Part shown: piece after piece, positions 55,501-64,000 of the stretch
How the letters are laid out: every line of letters starts with the position of its first letter
How positions within the stretch are numbered: the first letter of the stretch is position 1
DNA from: Chrysaora quinquecirrha
Taxonomy: Eukaryota; Cnidaria; Scyphozoa; Semaeostomeae; Pelagiidae
NCBI GenBank assembly: GCA_014526335.1
Contig: JACTAT010000244.1
Location: 114,401 to 178,400, forward strand
Length of the DNA stretch: 64,000 nt
Reading direction: 5' to 3'
Position numbers and translations under genes: made by a program
The notes under the pieces: model-generated
The model's database searches: none
Told to the model about the DNA's origin: nothing
What the model saw: the letters and a program-made list of their open reading frames with translations, nothing else

Positions 55501-58500
55501 ACTGAAAATCCTGGGGTTGGCAAAAATTTATGGGGTCTGGGGGAAGAACCCCCGGAAAACATTTTGGGCGCCACGTCCTTCAAACGCTCGAAAAAGAAGG
55601 GCAACGCGCATTCTAAATCATTCTAAGGCGAAAAAAAAAACAAGCAAAACTACTGACTACATTTACTTGCAATAATTATCCATCCCACTGATGTAACAAC
55701 GACGAAAAGTATATGAAATCTACTGTACAGTTTGCAAAAATTTAAGACAATGTTTTACGAGATTATTTTTTTTACATGGTAACAACACAGGCTCATGTGA
55801 TGTTTCACATGATGCCACTGTGACTGGTGAATATTGCGATGATTTTCACCAATGCATACATTTTGGGGGAAAGTGTGTCATTCCATTCTTGCTGAAAATC
55901 TAGCCCCCCCCCCCAGTGAATATCATGACGGATTTCGACGAGTTTAAAAATTGATGTCTGAGAGAATTTCCACCCCAGTCCACCCCGTGGTGACGCCACT
56001 GCCTGAAGGGCTGTAATCTAAGTAGAATAATCTCATTAGAATACATTTTGTACAACAACAGTTGCTAGCCTACTCGCAATAAGAATATGTTATATTTTCA
56101 GCAGGGGCACTGGCACCTTTACAGTTTTACTCAAACCTAAAATGAAATTATCTTTTATAGCCAAAGCAGTTATCTGCACAGACTTCTTGATGAATAAAAC
56201 AAAAAAAATTACTGACTCTTCATAGCTAATAAAAGAAACTCCTTGCTACTTATGTTAGTAGAAGAAATGGTAATTTCAAGGATTTTTAAAGCAAAAAAAA
56301 GTTTAGTCAATTATTCCCTCTCATGTACTCTTAAAAAAAAACAATTGCCTGTACCTGTATCTATTACACGCCTTTCAATAAAGGTTCCTAAAGTTCATTA
56401 TTCTTGGACTTCTTTCCTTCATAGATCCTTAATTTTATCTGCATATTTAGTGGCATGACTATTATAGAGAGACATTTATATGTGAGCAAAGCTGGAAACT
56501 ACTGAACGAAACATTTGATTCATGCGTAAAACATTATACTTGCATTACACTGTACTATCATATACATTATTTATAATGCTGACCTTCATTTCATTCTCAA
56601 ATTTTTAAGTCAAGGGGCCCTCCATTACAAAAATTATAACACGAAAAAATTGATATCATTCTAACTAAATTAAACCTGTATATGATGTCAAACCATAAAA
56701 CTAAGTAAAAAACTCTAAATATCTAAGAATAACCACTTAAAGTAAATAAAGTGAATAAATATCAGTATCTAAAGGTAATCGAAAGTCAGCAGCTAGTTTT
56801 CCCTATATCACAGTTGCTTAAATCTATTTAGGAAAGAATGCCAGCTTACTCTCAACAGAAAGGCCATTCCAGGATTTAGCACCTCTAAACGAAGAACATG
56901 TTTGACCATTTTGGAGTTTATCTTCGGTACCCTTAGGTCAGTGGCTGTATTCCTTAGGTTCCTAGAGGTTAGCTGCGATGTCTTTGTGAACACATGTACA
57001 CATGTACCTTAACCGGCAAATGAACGGAACTGGCTTCCTTATTCTCGATTGTTTGCAGTGATAAAATCTTCACAATTCAAAAGTTCCATAGCGATTTTTT
57101 CTTTTAAGTTATTTAAATTTTTCCTTATGAAGTGGTCCTTTATAAAAAAGCGTCTATCAACATAGCAAACTAGGAAGGTAGAAGTAATTACCTAGACCAG
57201 CAGATCTCTTTTGATTGGTCAACGCACTGAATGACGAATAGGCTGGTGTATTGCCAACAGGATTACGTGTTTGAAATGAAGTTGCATTTACATCTGTACC
57301 ATCATAATAGCTGACTAAAAACGTATAAGTAAAAACAATTAAATTATTTCATCCTACTTTAAAGGCAGAGAGTTTTCATGATCTACTGAGGCAATAAGCT
57401 GATGTAATTGATCTCTCGACGTTAAGCCCTCATCTCAAGAACGGAATATAGAGTAAGAGGTCATGGAGATCTGCTCCTTTCAAACTAGAACAAGGCGTGA
57501 TGACATATAAAACATTAAGTAATATCTGTCCTGCAAATCTATGCCCCAAATTCACCAAAAGATCTCAAGTAACGTAATATAGAACAAGAGGTCATGGAGA
57601 TCTGCAGATCCCCAGAGTCAAACTAGAATATTCGAAACGAAGCTTCTAATACTCTGGTGTTAAAAATTGGAACGATATCCCCAATGATATACGGGAGACA
57701 GATTCCATCACTCTTTTCAAATCAGGTTTCAGACGACATCTTTTGAACCAATAAACCCCAAACACGAATCCTTGGTAGAGCAGCGCATTATGTTGATATG
57801 AATTTTAAATATTCTACTTATTCTGTTCCTTAAATTTATTTTAAATTTATAATATTAGAAGCTATATTTATTAGCTGAAAGGGTTTAAGTGTATAAACAA
57901 TGATAAAATGAAAAAAATAGCGTAAACGCCCGAATACGGTACAGTTTGATGCCGCTTTGCGGAATGAAAGAGAGAAAAAACAATTACTCTTTGTTCTTGT
58001 TGACATGAAACAATAGATTTTAGACAAAAACCGATGACCTTACTCATCGTATTCATTTCATACCGGCATAGTGTAAACGGGGACTCCCAATTCTCCATCC
58101 GATATGAAATCATTCCGTATTCATTTCATATCAGCATAGTGTAAACGAGGCCTAAGATACTATCAGAAGATTTTGAAAACTGAAAGTTTCTTAATTTTAT
58201 CAGTTCCCAAAAGTTTCCTTCAATTTTTGGGGGGCACACAGCAAAAAGTGCGGAAAATGAATTCAAATGCTATTTTGCTGTACCAAGTGCTCGATTGCAG
58301 AGGTCACACTGGAAAACTTATGTTTTTTTGCAAGACAGAATAGAGTTTCTTGTTATTACAGGAAAAAGGAAAACTTATTCAACGTCTGTTCTCTGGAACT
58401 TGGAAATTTGAAGACTTCTCAGCCAGTTGTGGAAGCTTCTTAACTGTTTGGCAACACAGTTTTGAGGTTTCCACAAAGCTTCTTATAGGAGTGTATCTAG

Positions 58501-61265
58501 ACCCCCTGTATACGAAATGAAAGGATAAGGATCCGTACATTTCGGGTACGATAGGGGTAGGATTTTACTGCGTTTAGACGGGAACGGATGGGGAACTGAT
58601 CAGGAATGAATCCAAATGGATTCGCTTTTCTAGTGCAGAAGAAAAGATACGGTCCCGCTCCCAAAAAGGAAGGGATCCAAGCGTACTCAAGTAAACGAAT
58701 CTCAAAGAGGAATTATCACAGACACAACAATGCGACAACTCACAGTGATCATTGTATGAAGGTGGCGAGTCTTTCCTTGTCTTCTCGTTATTCAAAGAAT
58801 CTGTTACCAAGGCACTATCATCATCATAATCATCAGCAGCATGGTCACTCTGTAGTCCAGTCCTTACAACATCAGAACCAACAGTTGAATAACCAATTAC
58901 ACCACTGAAAAATAAACAAAGGTATTACTTCAGCATAATGTCCACATAGCAGGTATAAAGGGCCAGAAAATATACAGCAATGTGATCTCCAGTATATATA
59001 AGCAGCTTGAGGGTGCTGTGACGTCGTGGTGTAATCCAGCTGACTTGTGGTGTCAGGAACTTGGTGTGGCCAGGGTTCGAGCCAAGCCGCGGTAGCGTCA
59101 CAGCCAGGGTCGAGGTTCGATTAGTTAACATATTACTGAGATCCTAGTGACTTGCACAAAAACAAGTTTGCAAGCAAGCAGGCAAGGAAACTAAATTTTC
59201 AAAAGTAAGTCATGGAGCCTGGCAGTTACACAGCCGAGGTGGGCCCGGTGGAGAAGGAAGGGAGGTAAAATAGTGTATAAAGCGCAAGTCACGGGGTAGT
59301 AGAGCTAACGAGACCTCGACACGGGCTCTGACAGGATTTTGAGCCCCGACCTCAGTAGGCCAATGACCCTACCAATTAGCTAGACTTTGAGGGACTCTGT
59401 CAAGCACACTCTTGTGTGCAAAGTATAACCAGTACCTCGGTTTGTTTTGAATGTGTATCAATCAAGCATCAAGATCGTTGAAGCTGCAGAGCACATTGTC
59501 AACCTACCCTCTTGTATTTCCTCTTCCTCCACTGTTTGTTTTCATTTCAAAGTTCCCATCTGAAACAAATATTAGGCATTATAAATTCGATATTTAATAG
59601 AATGAAATGTAACGAAGCACAAAGTAATATCAACTTAGTAAATATTAGTATAAAAGTAGCATATACTTCCACATTTAAGTATTTCAGTTGACTTAAAACG
59701 CCTCGGAACGCTTTTACACCGTCAATTCAGTCATCTTTATATCAAAAATCGAATGACCACGATGTGTTAATTTCTAACGCCCTTTCAATGAAACGTGTTC
59801 AGCGTTTTGGCTAAATACTTAATGCTTTGCCTGACCTTCTGGGCATATTATACAAGGGTAGATGCAAAACTTGCGGTTGTTCTTGGAGGGTCATTGTATA
59901 CAAAAAAGCTAGCTGCAATGTCTAAAATCACATACATTTCCCTGGGGGGTAACACCCATATGTATGGGTACGGGGTGTGCCATTTTTTGAGGTACATTTT
60001 TAAGGGTGGTAAATAAATTTTGGGGCATCAAATTTGCTAAATTACAAACTTGGGGGTATCATTTTTGCTAAGATGATAAAGTTTGATAAAGTCACAATAA
60101 CTGCCAAATAAATTTCAGCTGTATAATTCTACAAAAAAGAATTTCGAGTATTTCTCGATTGAACTTTGGGGTATACTTTTTAGAATTTTCATAAATTTTG
60201 GCACACCCCCGTTACTGATGTATTGAAGTTACCCCCCCCCCCCCGGGCTACATTTCCAATATCGAACATTCCATAAAGGCAAATAAAGCAATTTTGGCCA
60301 CGAAAATTCAATAAGAACACAGTAAGTACTTGAAGAAACATACCACTTCTGTTCCTGGTTTTCTTGCGTCTTAGAAGAACCAATGTACAGACAACAATGA
60401 TTATCAGAAGAAATCCACCAACACCAACAACGATGGCAATAATATCTTGCTTCGTTAAGCCAGTTCTTGGTGATGTAACGACACCACCACCAGGTATAAC
60501 TAAAATCAAGCAGGATGGAGATTTTAGAAAGCTTGGACTATGGAAATATTACCGGATGCTTGCTAAAGAGTTATAATGGCAATCAAAGCAGCAGCAGGAG
60601 CAACAGCAGCGGCAGCAGTAAATTTGGCAGTAACAGTAGCAGCAGTAACAGCAGTAGCAGTAGCAGTAGCAATCACAGCAGTAACAAAAGTAGCGCAGTA
60701 GAAGTGTAGTGACACAAGCAGCAGGTGCTAGTAGAAGTAGTAACAGCAGTAGGAATGGGAGTGACATTGGCAGTAGGAGCAGTATTAGCCGTTAAGGCAG
60801 GAAGAGCAGTAGTGGCAGCAGCAATATTAGTGTTAATGGCAGTACCAGCAGGAATGGCAGTAGTAGTAGCTGTGGTAGTAATGTAGCAGTAGTTATAGGA
60901 GCAGCAGTAATAGTAGTAACAGCTGCAACAGCAGTAGCAGCAGTAGCAATGAAAGTGGTAGTTTCAGAAGCAGCAGAATCGGCCGTGGCAGCAGAAAAAG
61001 CAGAAGCAGCAGTGGCAGCACAAGTGGTAGTGGCAATAGCAACTCTAGAAGTCATAGTAGCACTAGATATGCAGTAGTTACAGAAGTAGCAGCAGCAGCA
61101 TTAGCATAGTAGTGGCAGTGGCAGTAGCAACTATTGTAGTAGCAGCTTGAGGTGCAGTTAAAGTCGCAGTAGTAAAGTAGCAGCAGCAGAAGTAGGAGTA
61201 GTGGCCGCAGCAGCAGTTATAGCAGTAGGAGTAGAATCAGGAGTGTAGTAGTGGCAAGAGCAACA

Positions 61266-61302
<37 letters not shown>

Positions 61303-61722
61303 TAGCAACTACAGAGACGTTTGCATCAGTGGCATGTTACTTAAAAGATCAACAGCTACTACAGTAGATTTCGTGTAAATTTAGAAGAAGCACTAGTTTG
61401 AAAAGTAATAGAAATGACATAGATAGCAATGGCTCACCTTGTCCGGCATTGATTGGCATTCCTTGGTCACTGTCTTTGTAAATGATAAAAACCTGAAACT
61501 CATACGTCCTTTCACCATCTAGATTACTAATGATATAGGATGATGAATTTAACTTTTCGTAAGGCACGGTGACTGTATTCCATGTTGTATCAATAACTCT
61601 TTTGAATCTGATTAGTATACTCTTAGCAAGTGAATAGTCGTTGATTGACCAGCGTATTTGCACTTGAGTTCCCAGTGTCCCGTATCGTCTGCTACTGGCA
61701 CTGCCACGTTTTGGTGGTGCAG
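52468..61722 (-). CDS. Single-pass membrane receptor with FN3 domain (3' part of gene, family unresolved)
   Basis: Nine exons were placed: 61438-61722, 60344-60499, 59508-59559, 58744-58904, 57192-57314, 55253-55363, 53982-54155, 53404-53513 and 52468-52597. The first holds a fibronectin type III domain (IRWSINDYS, SSYIISNLDGERTYEFQVF). The second has a membrane helix (IIAIVVGVGGFLLIIIVVCT) followed by RRKK, giving an outside-to-inside topology. The tail of about 250-300 residues has an acidic ADDYDDDS, a PPSY motif (a WW-domain ligand type), DLPSPPPFMRE and an end in QYVGYLV, which fits a class II PDZ ligand. Phases agree from 61,722 to 54,155; two later junctions need a one-base correction or unusual splicing. 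The extracellular part lies beyond the window. An adhesion or guidance receptor (sidekick, neogenin or contactin-like) is possible, but the family is a guess. Confidence 0.75.
53404..53513 (-). CDS. Receptor gene exon: Pro-rich tail segment
   Basis: Acceptor CTTGCAG, donor GTATTT. It reads DDLPSPPPFMREALTNVNSD and SERVPGSMGERMGKNK. It ends in phase 0. Confidence 0.75.
53982..54155 (-). CDS. Receptor gene exon: charged repeat (end uncertain)
   Basis: It starts RGNRYRDMDRNGYDNDKEAD and continues RDRPRYAARDKYKYRPDP. With the donor GTGACA after 53,982 the frame continues. The better donor GTAGGT (end at 53,986) would need one extra base in the AAAA run near 54,030; then the end reads SWQGSSSGGVST, which looks more natural before the next exon. 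Confidence 0.65.
54780..55250. repeat. Degenerate tandem repeat of about 110 bp, about 4 copies
   Basis: AAGGTAGCTAAAAAG, AAGTGCCAA, AAATGCTCTGCATG and AAATTAGCAACTCC recur in order about every 110 bp. It ends directly at the receptor exon beginning at 55,253. Confidence 0.75.
55253..55363 (-). CDS. Receptor gene exon: cytoplasmic tail
   Basis: A 111-bp exon with acceptor TTTTTCAG and donor GTAAGT. It reads PEPVTKSDSRTSLVSGRAAE and ISRKNRTPFDYDYERD. Phases fit on both sides. Confidence 0.8.
55486..56001. mobile_element. Probable DNA transposon fragment with CAGTGGCGT ends
   Basis: CAGTGGCGT at the left faces ACGCCACTG at the right, a type of end common in animal DNA transposons. The match is short (about 9-10 bp) and the target duplication is unclear. 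Confidence 0.5.
56808..56993 (-). pseudogene. C-terminal remnant of a non-LTR retrotransposon ORF
   Basis: On the minus strand NLRNTATDLRVPKINSKMVK is followed, after a frame change, by FRGAKSWNGLSVESK. FRGAKxWNxL is a typical end of non-LTR retrotransposon ORF2 proteins downstream of the reverse transcriptase. Frame breaks show it is dead. Confidence 0.6.
57003..57157. repeat. Dispersed repeat, second copy of the unit at 41,322-41,545
   Basis: It shares AACCGGCAAATGAACGGAAC-like, TGTTTGCAGTGATAAAA, TCCTTATGAAGTGG and TTTATAAAAAAGCGT motifs with the copy at 41,322. The upstream piece GAAACATTTGATTCATGCG is separated here and lies near 56,510. Confidence 0.5.
57192..57314 (-). CDS. Receptor gene exon: cytoplasmic tail
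   Basis: It reads SYYDGTDVNATSFQTRNPVG and NTPAYSSFSALTNQKRSAGL. The acceptor TTTTTAG at 57,316-57,315 keeps the frame; the AG four bases further does not. Donor GTAATT. Confidence 0.75.
57420..57750 (+). pseudogene. C-terminal remnant of a non-LTR retrotransposon ORF (plus strand)
   Basis: The plus strand reads GDLQIPRVKLEYSKRSF, a stop, then YSGVKNWNDIPNDIRETDSI and TLFKSGFRRHLLNQ with TAA. This is the usual tail of CR1/Jockey-type ORF2 proteins (WNxIPxxIR..SxxxFKxxLKxHLL). Part of it (GAGGTCATGGAGATCTGC) is duplicated about 130 bp upstream. Confidence 0.7.
58744..58904 (-). CDS. Receptor gene exon: acidic tail with PPSY motif
   Basis: Acceptor TTTCAG, donor GTGAGT. It reads GVIGYSTVGSDVVRTGLQSD, HAADDYDDDSALVTDSLNN and DSPPSYNDH. 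An inner GTAACA could also act as a donor, but only the outer one keeps the frame into the next exon. Confidence 0.75.
59014..59162 (+). repeat. tRNA-like SINE, copy 3 of 3
   Basis: It begins GCTGTGACGTCGTGGTGTAA and contains the B-box GGGTTCGAGCC. The tail ATTAGTTAACATATTACTGA and GATCCTAGTGACT matches copy 1. All three copies are on the plus strand. Confidence 0.75.
59240..59397 (-). repeat. tRNA-like SINE of a third type
   Basis: The minus strand reads TCTAGCTAATTGGTAGGGTC, with an A-box-like TAGCTAATTGG, followed by CGGGGCTCAAAATCC, a degenerate B-box. There is no convincing acceptor stem. Confidence 0.45.
59508..59559 (-). CDS. Receptor gene exon: 52-bp juxtamembrane exon
   Basis: Flanked by acceptor GTTTCAG and donor GTAGGT. 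It reads GNFEMKTNSGGRGNTR and its phases fit both neighbours. Confidence 0.75.
59942..60246. mobile_element. Probable MITE with GGGGGGTAAC ends, about 305 bp
   Basis: CCTGGGGGGTAACACCC at the left faces GTTACCCCCCCCCCCCC and GGG at the right. Inward, GGGGTGTGCCA is mirrored by TGGCACACCCCC. The long C run makes the right end uncertain. Confidence 0.6.
60344..60499 (-). CDS. Receptor gene exon: transmembrane helix
   Basis: A 156-bp exon with donor GTATGT. It reads IPGGGVVTSPRTGLTKQD, a hydrophobic stretch of about 24 residues, and RRKKTRNRS as a positive stop-transfer segment. Confidence 0.88.
60580..61310. repeat. AGCAGT/CAG-rich low-complexity tract
   Basis: About 730 bp of imperfect AGC, AGT and GCAGTA triplets, with a purer (GCA)n stretch of about 13 units near 61,265-61,305. 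It lies in the intron between the FN3 exon and the transmembrane exon. Ser/Ala/Cys-rich open frames across it on both strands come from the repeat. Confidence 0.85.
61438..61722 (-). CDS. Receptor gene exon: fibronectin type III domain
   Basis: A 285-bp exon with acceptor CATGTAG and donor GTGAGC. It reads APPKRGSASSRRYG, VQIRWSINDYSLAKSILIRF, WNTVTVPYEKLNSSSYIISN and LDGERTYEFQVFIIYKD. The Trp, the L-G-x-x-T-x-Y-x-F pattern and the length fit one FN3 domain. Confidence 0.85.
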
Positions 61723-61936
61723 CTACATGAAAGGTGACAAAGATTAGCTATACATTTTCGGAGGAAGGTAGAAAGGATAGTAGACATACGTCATGCATGC
61801 AAACAATGAAGCATCCATGATCATAATGGTCTACAACGGTAACTTATTTTATTATTTCGAGTGATAATCAAGTAACTCATTTTGCAAGTCTATGTTATAC
61901 ACGCATTTTTTTCAGGAAACTAAAAAATCGTGCCAG

Positions 61937-62055
61937 TACTGAAAGTTTCCTAAAATTTTCAGATTTTGAGTACTGAAAGTTTCTTAAAATTTTCAGATTT
62001 TGGGTACTGAAAGTTTCTTAAAATTTTCAGATTTTGAGTACTGAAAGTTTCTTAC
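61937..62055. repeat. Tandem repeat of about 37 bp, 3.3 copies
   Basis: The unit TACTGAAAGTTTCTTAAAAT plus TTTCAGATTTTGAG is repeated head to tail with single changes. Confidence 0.85.
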
Positions 62056-62059
62056 GAGA

Positions 62060-63170
62060 TGCTTAAATATCTACATTGGTGAGGTAGTAATTCTATTTCC
62101 ATGATGTTTTGAGACGATTCATCTATCGCATTTGAATGCTTCTGCCTCTCCAATTTGTCTGCGTGTTACAAGGGTACTTTCATGCAGACGAAACATGGGG
62201 AATAAAAGAAAATTTTTTTGCAGATTGAAGTGAAAAGTGTCTTTGGCAAACAATTTCCAGTACTGGAGTTTCTAAAATTTTGGCCATTCTAGAGTCTGGG
62301 TTTATTATAAAGAGTTCTTTTATAAAACAAAATACGTATAACCGAAACTCTAGAGGGACTCATGCACAACGCATGTCAATCTCCTATATCAAAGAAACGT
62401 TTGCTACAACTTTTGAAGGCACTTCTCTAAGTTTTCGATCAATCTTTGACAAAAATAATTCTTTGATTATTACTTCAATTTCAAAGCCAAGAAATTGTGA
62501 AGGTTATCAGCTGAAACCAAATGCGATGTCGCCCTTGAGCCTCATACTATAGTTATGTAATTTTATCTATTTAAGCCCTGGGCCACTGTTGACCGCCATT
62601 CTTACTCAAGCGTGAAAATATTTTTGGCCTTGAAGTGCATTTACTGTACATTTCACTATTTCTAGCAATTAGAGCCAAACAGGTCTCACTCAAGATTCTT
62701 TCTGATTTGAATGCCTATTGTTGTGAAATCTGACCGTCTAAAATTCAATTCCACGTAAAAAGAAAGTGTTGTTCAACAAAAAAGTGAATGACAGAAGAAC
62801 TCTATAGTTGACCATCACAGACTTCACTCCAGCCATTTCTATTATCTTGATATCATTGATATCCCAGTGCATATCCAATCTTATGGAATCTGATTTCAGA
62901 CCTAGTTACACAGAATTCAGGGGCTTGTAGAGAATATTCTAAGAAAAACACGCTCATACGAGGAGCATATACCTTTCAGCTAATATCAGGGAACACCTAG
63001 ACTGGGAATGGCTGCAACAGATTTACCTGTCACAAATTCTTCCTTGCGTGTGAACCAAAAATATGACAGTAATTAATTGATTAATTGTAAGGCACATACA
63101 CAATCTTCGCAAGGTTTTGGGTTCTGTGCTTAACACAACGCGTTCATTGGATGGCCAAGGGCTACTCTAA
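62060..63170. other. Probable intron or upstream sequence of the receptor gene
   Basis: AT-rich sequence without a recognisable exon on either strand. A 90-codon plus-strand frame at 62,280-62,552 has no motif I know. Confidence 0.4.
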
Positions 63171-64000
63171 GGGCCTGTTTATATGATAATTAAAGGTACC
63201 CATTAGCCATGCTTGAAGAATGAGATCAGCTCAGATGAGCCTGAGATTAGCCTATTGGTTGCAGCTTGGAATGTGGATTAATCTCCACAATTGTTCCTGT
63301 GATTTTAGCTGTTTCAGGCTTTGTTCCTGCTTTCCTTCGCAATCGTCATTGATCCCCATTTAGTTTCAATTTGCCCTCGCTTGTTTGCGGTAATTTCCGT
63401 TTTTCTGAGTTGTTCCTTCATCTTCTTCAGTGATTCCCTGTTTGTTCCATCTTGTCACCTCTTGTTCTCATTTATTCCCACCGATTTCTACTTCGTCCCA
63501 TTTGTTCCCTCCGATTCCAAGTTATTCCCACTTTGCTTCAGCATGTTACAATGAGTTTGTTGTTCAAACTCATGCCAAATTTCGAAGACTCGGAACCACC
63601 TCTTCGATTGTTTTGATTGTATGCATTTGAATTGCAATTAAAATAATTAATTAACTCAACGATTGTTTAAATTGTGTGCAAAGAGAATAGAAATTCCTAT
63701 CCTTTGTTACAACATTCCTGGTTCCTAGGTATCTAGGTATCTATCTATCTAGGTCTATTTCTTCCGGTTTGCCGAAAACCCCTGCATAATGTTTGAATTC
63801 TTCAAACATAAAAACGCTTCCCCTGCTGATAGGTGACGGGGCTGGTAGGTGAGAAAAATTTTTGCTTCTGTTTATATGGGATTTTCACTTCACCTTTCAG
63901 CCCCGGGGCTGAGAAGTGGGTGCACTGTTCGCTTCCATGAAATGAGAACGAGGATTCTAGCATTCTATTCAAACAGATTCACCTCACCATACCGGTGGTA
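63171..64000. mobile_element. Harbinger-like element, left end only, running past the window edge
   Basis: GGGCCTGTTTATATGATAA after TAA matches the left end of the element at 47,611. The inside has a pyrimidine-rich stretch with many TTGTTCC units (63,290-63,545) and GC-rich inverted motifs near 63,900. The right end is not seen, so the extent is inferred. Confidence 0.4.

Noticed and set aside
57871..58150. A transposon end at GCATAGTGTAAACGAGGCCT
   Set aside because: The right end and an internal duplicate look convincing, but no matching left end was found, so no element could be delimited.
60515..61055. Ser-, Ala- and Cys-rich frames on both strands
   Set aside because: They are direct translations of the AGC/AGT triplet tract.

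Overview
The window is animal nuclear DNA, most likely from an invertebrate. It is AT-rich, its genes have many short exons with GT-AG introns, and it holds many small inverted-repeat DNA transposons, tRNA-like SINEs and decayed retrotransposon pieces. I cannot name the species from the sequence. Long runs of one base differ in length in a systematic way between otherwise identical repeat units, which suggests a long-read assembly with uneven polishing.

Positions 1 to about 28,250 are repetitive. A satellite array of roughly 130 monomers (about 196 bp each) fills about 957-27,118. It carries larger duplications (1,178 bp, about 3.86 kb and about 4.45 kb steps) and one clean 231-bp transposon insertion. 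On both sides lies a degenerate minisatellite of about 22 bp whose core (GTCTGCCTCT plus GAGGAAAG) resembles a segment inside the satellite monomer. The open frames inside the array do not look like genes.

Positions 28,826 to about 50,060 on the minus strand hold MCM7, a subunit of the MCM2-7 replicative helicase. I could place fifteen coding exons with matching splice phases, from just after the N-terminus to the stop codon. Three pieces were not found: the first coding exon, the exon for the second half of the zinc finger, and a short exon after the arginine-finger region. The two internal gaps fall in introns full of inserted elements. A likely promoter with an E2F-type site and a CCAAT box lies near 50,030-50,060.

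Positions 52,468 to beyond 61,722 on the minus strand hold the 3' part of a second gene. It encodes one fibronectin type III domain, a transmembrane helix, and a long acidic and Ser-rich cytoplasmic tail with a PPSY motif and a possible C-terminal PDZ ligand. The gene continues past the right edge. It looks like a cell-surface adhesion or guidance receptor of unresolved family.

Introns and spacers carry a dense set of mobile elements that can be delimited by terminal inverted repeats and target-site duplications. They include a Mutator-like element with a 9-bp duplication, a piggyBac-like element at TTAA with a Harbinger-like element nested in it, a Harbinger-like element carrying a nested TA-inserting MITE, a 236-bp-arm fold-back, a Penelope-like reverse transcriptase fragment, two tail ends of non-LTR retrotransposon ORFs, and three tRNA-like SINE types. 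The two genes lie in tandem on the same strand; nothing in the sequence links their functions.
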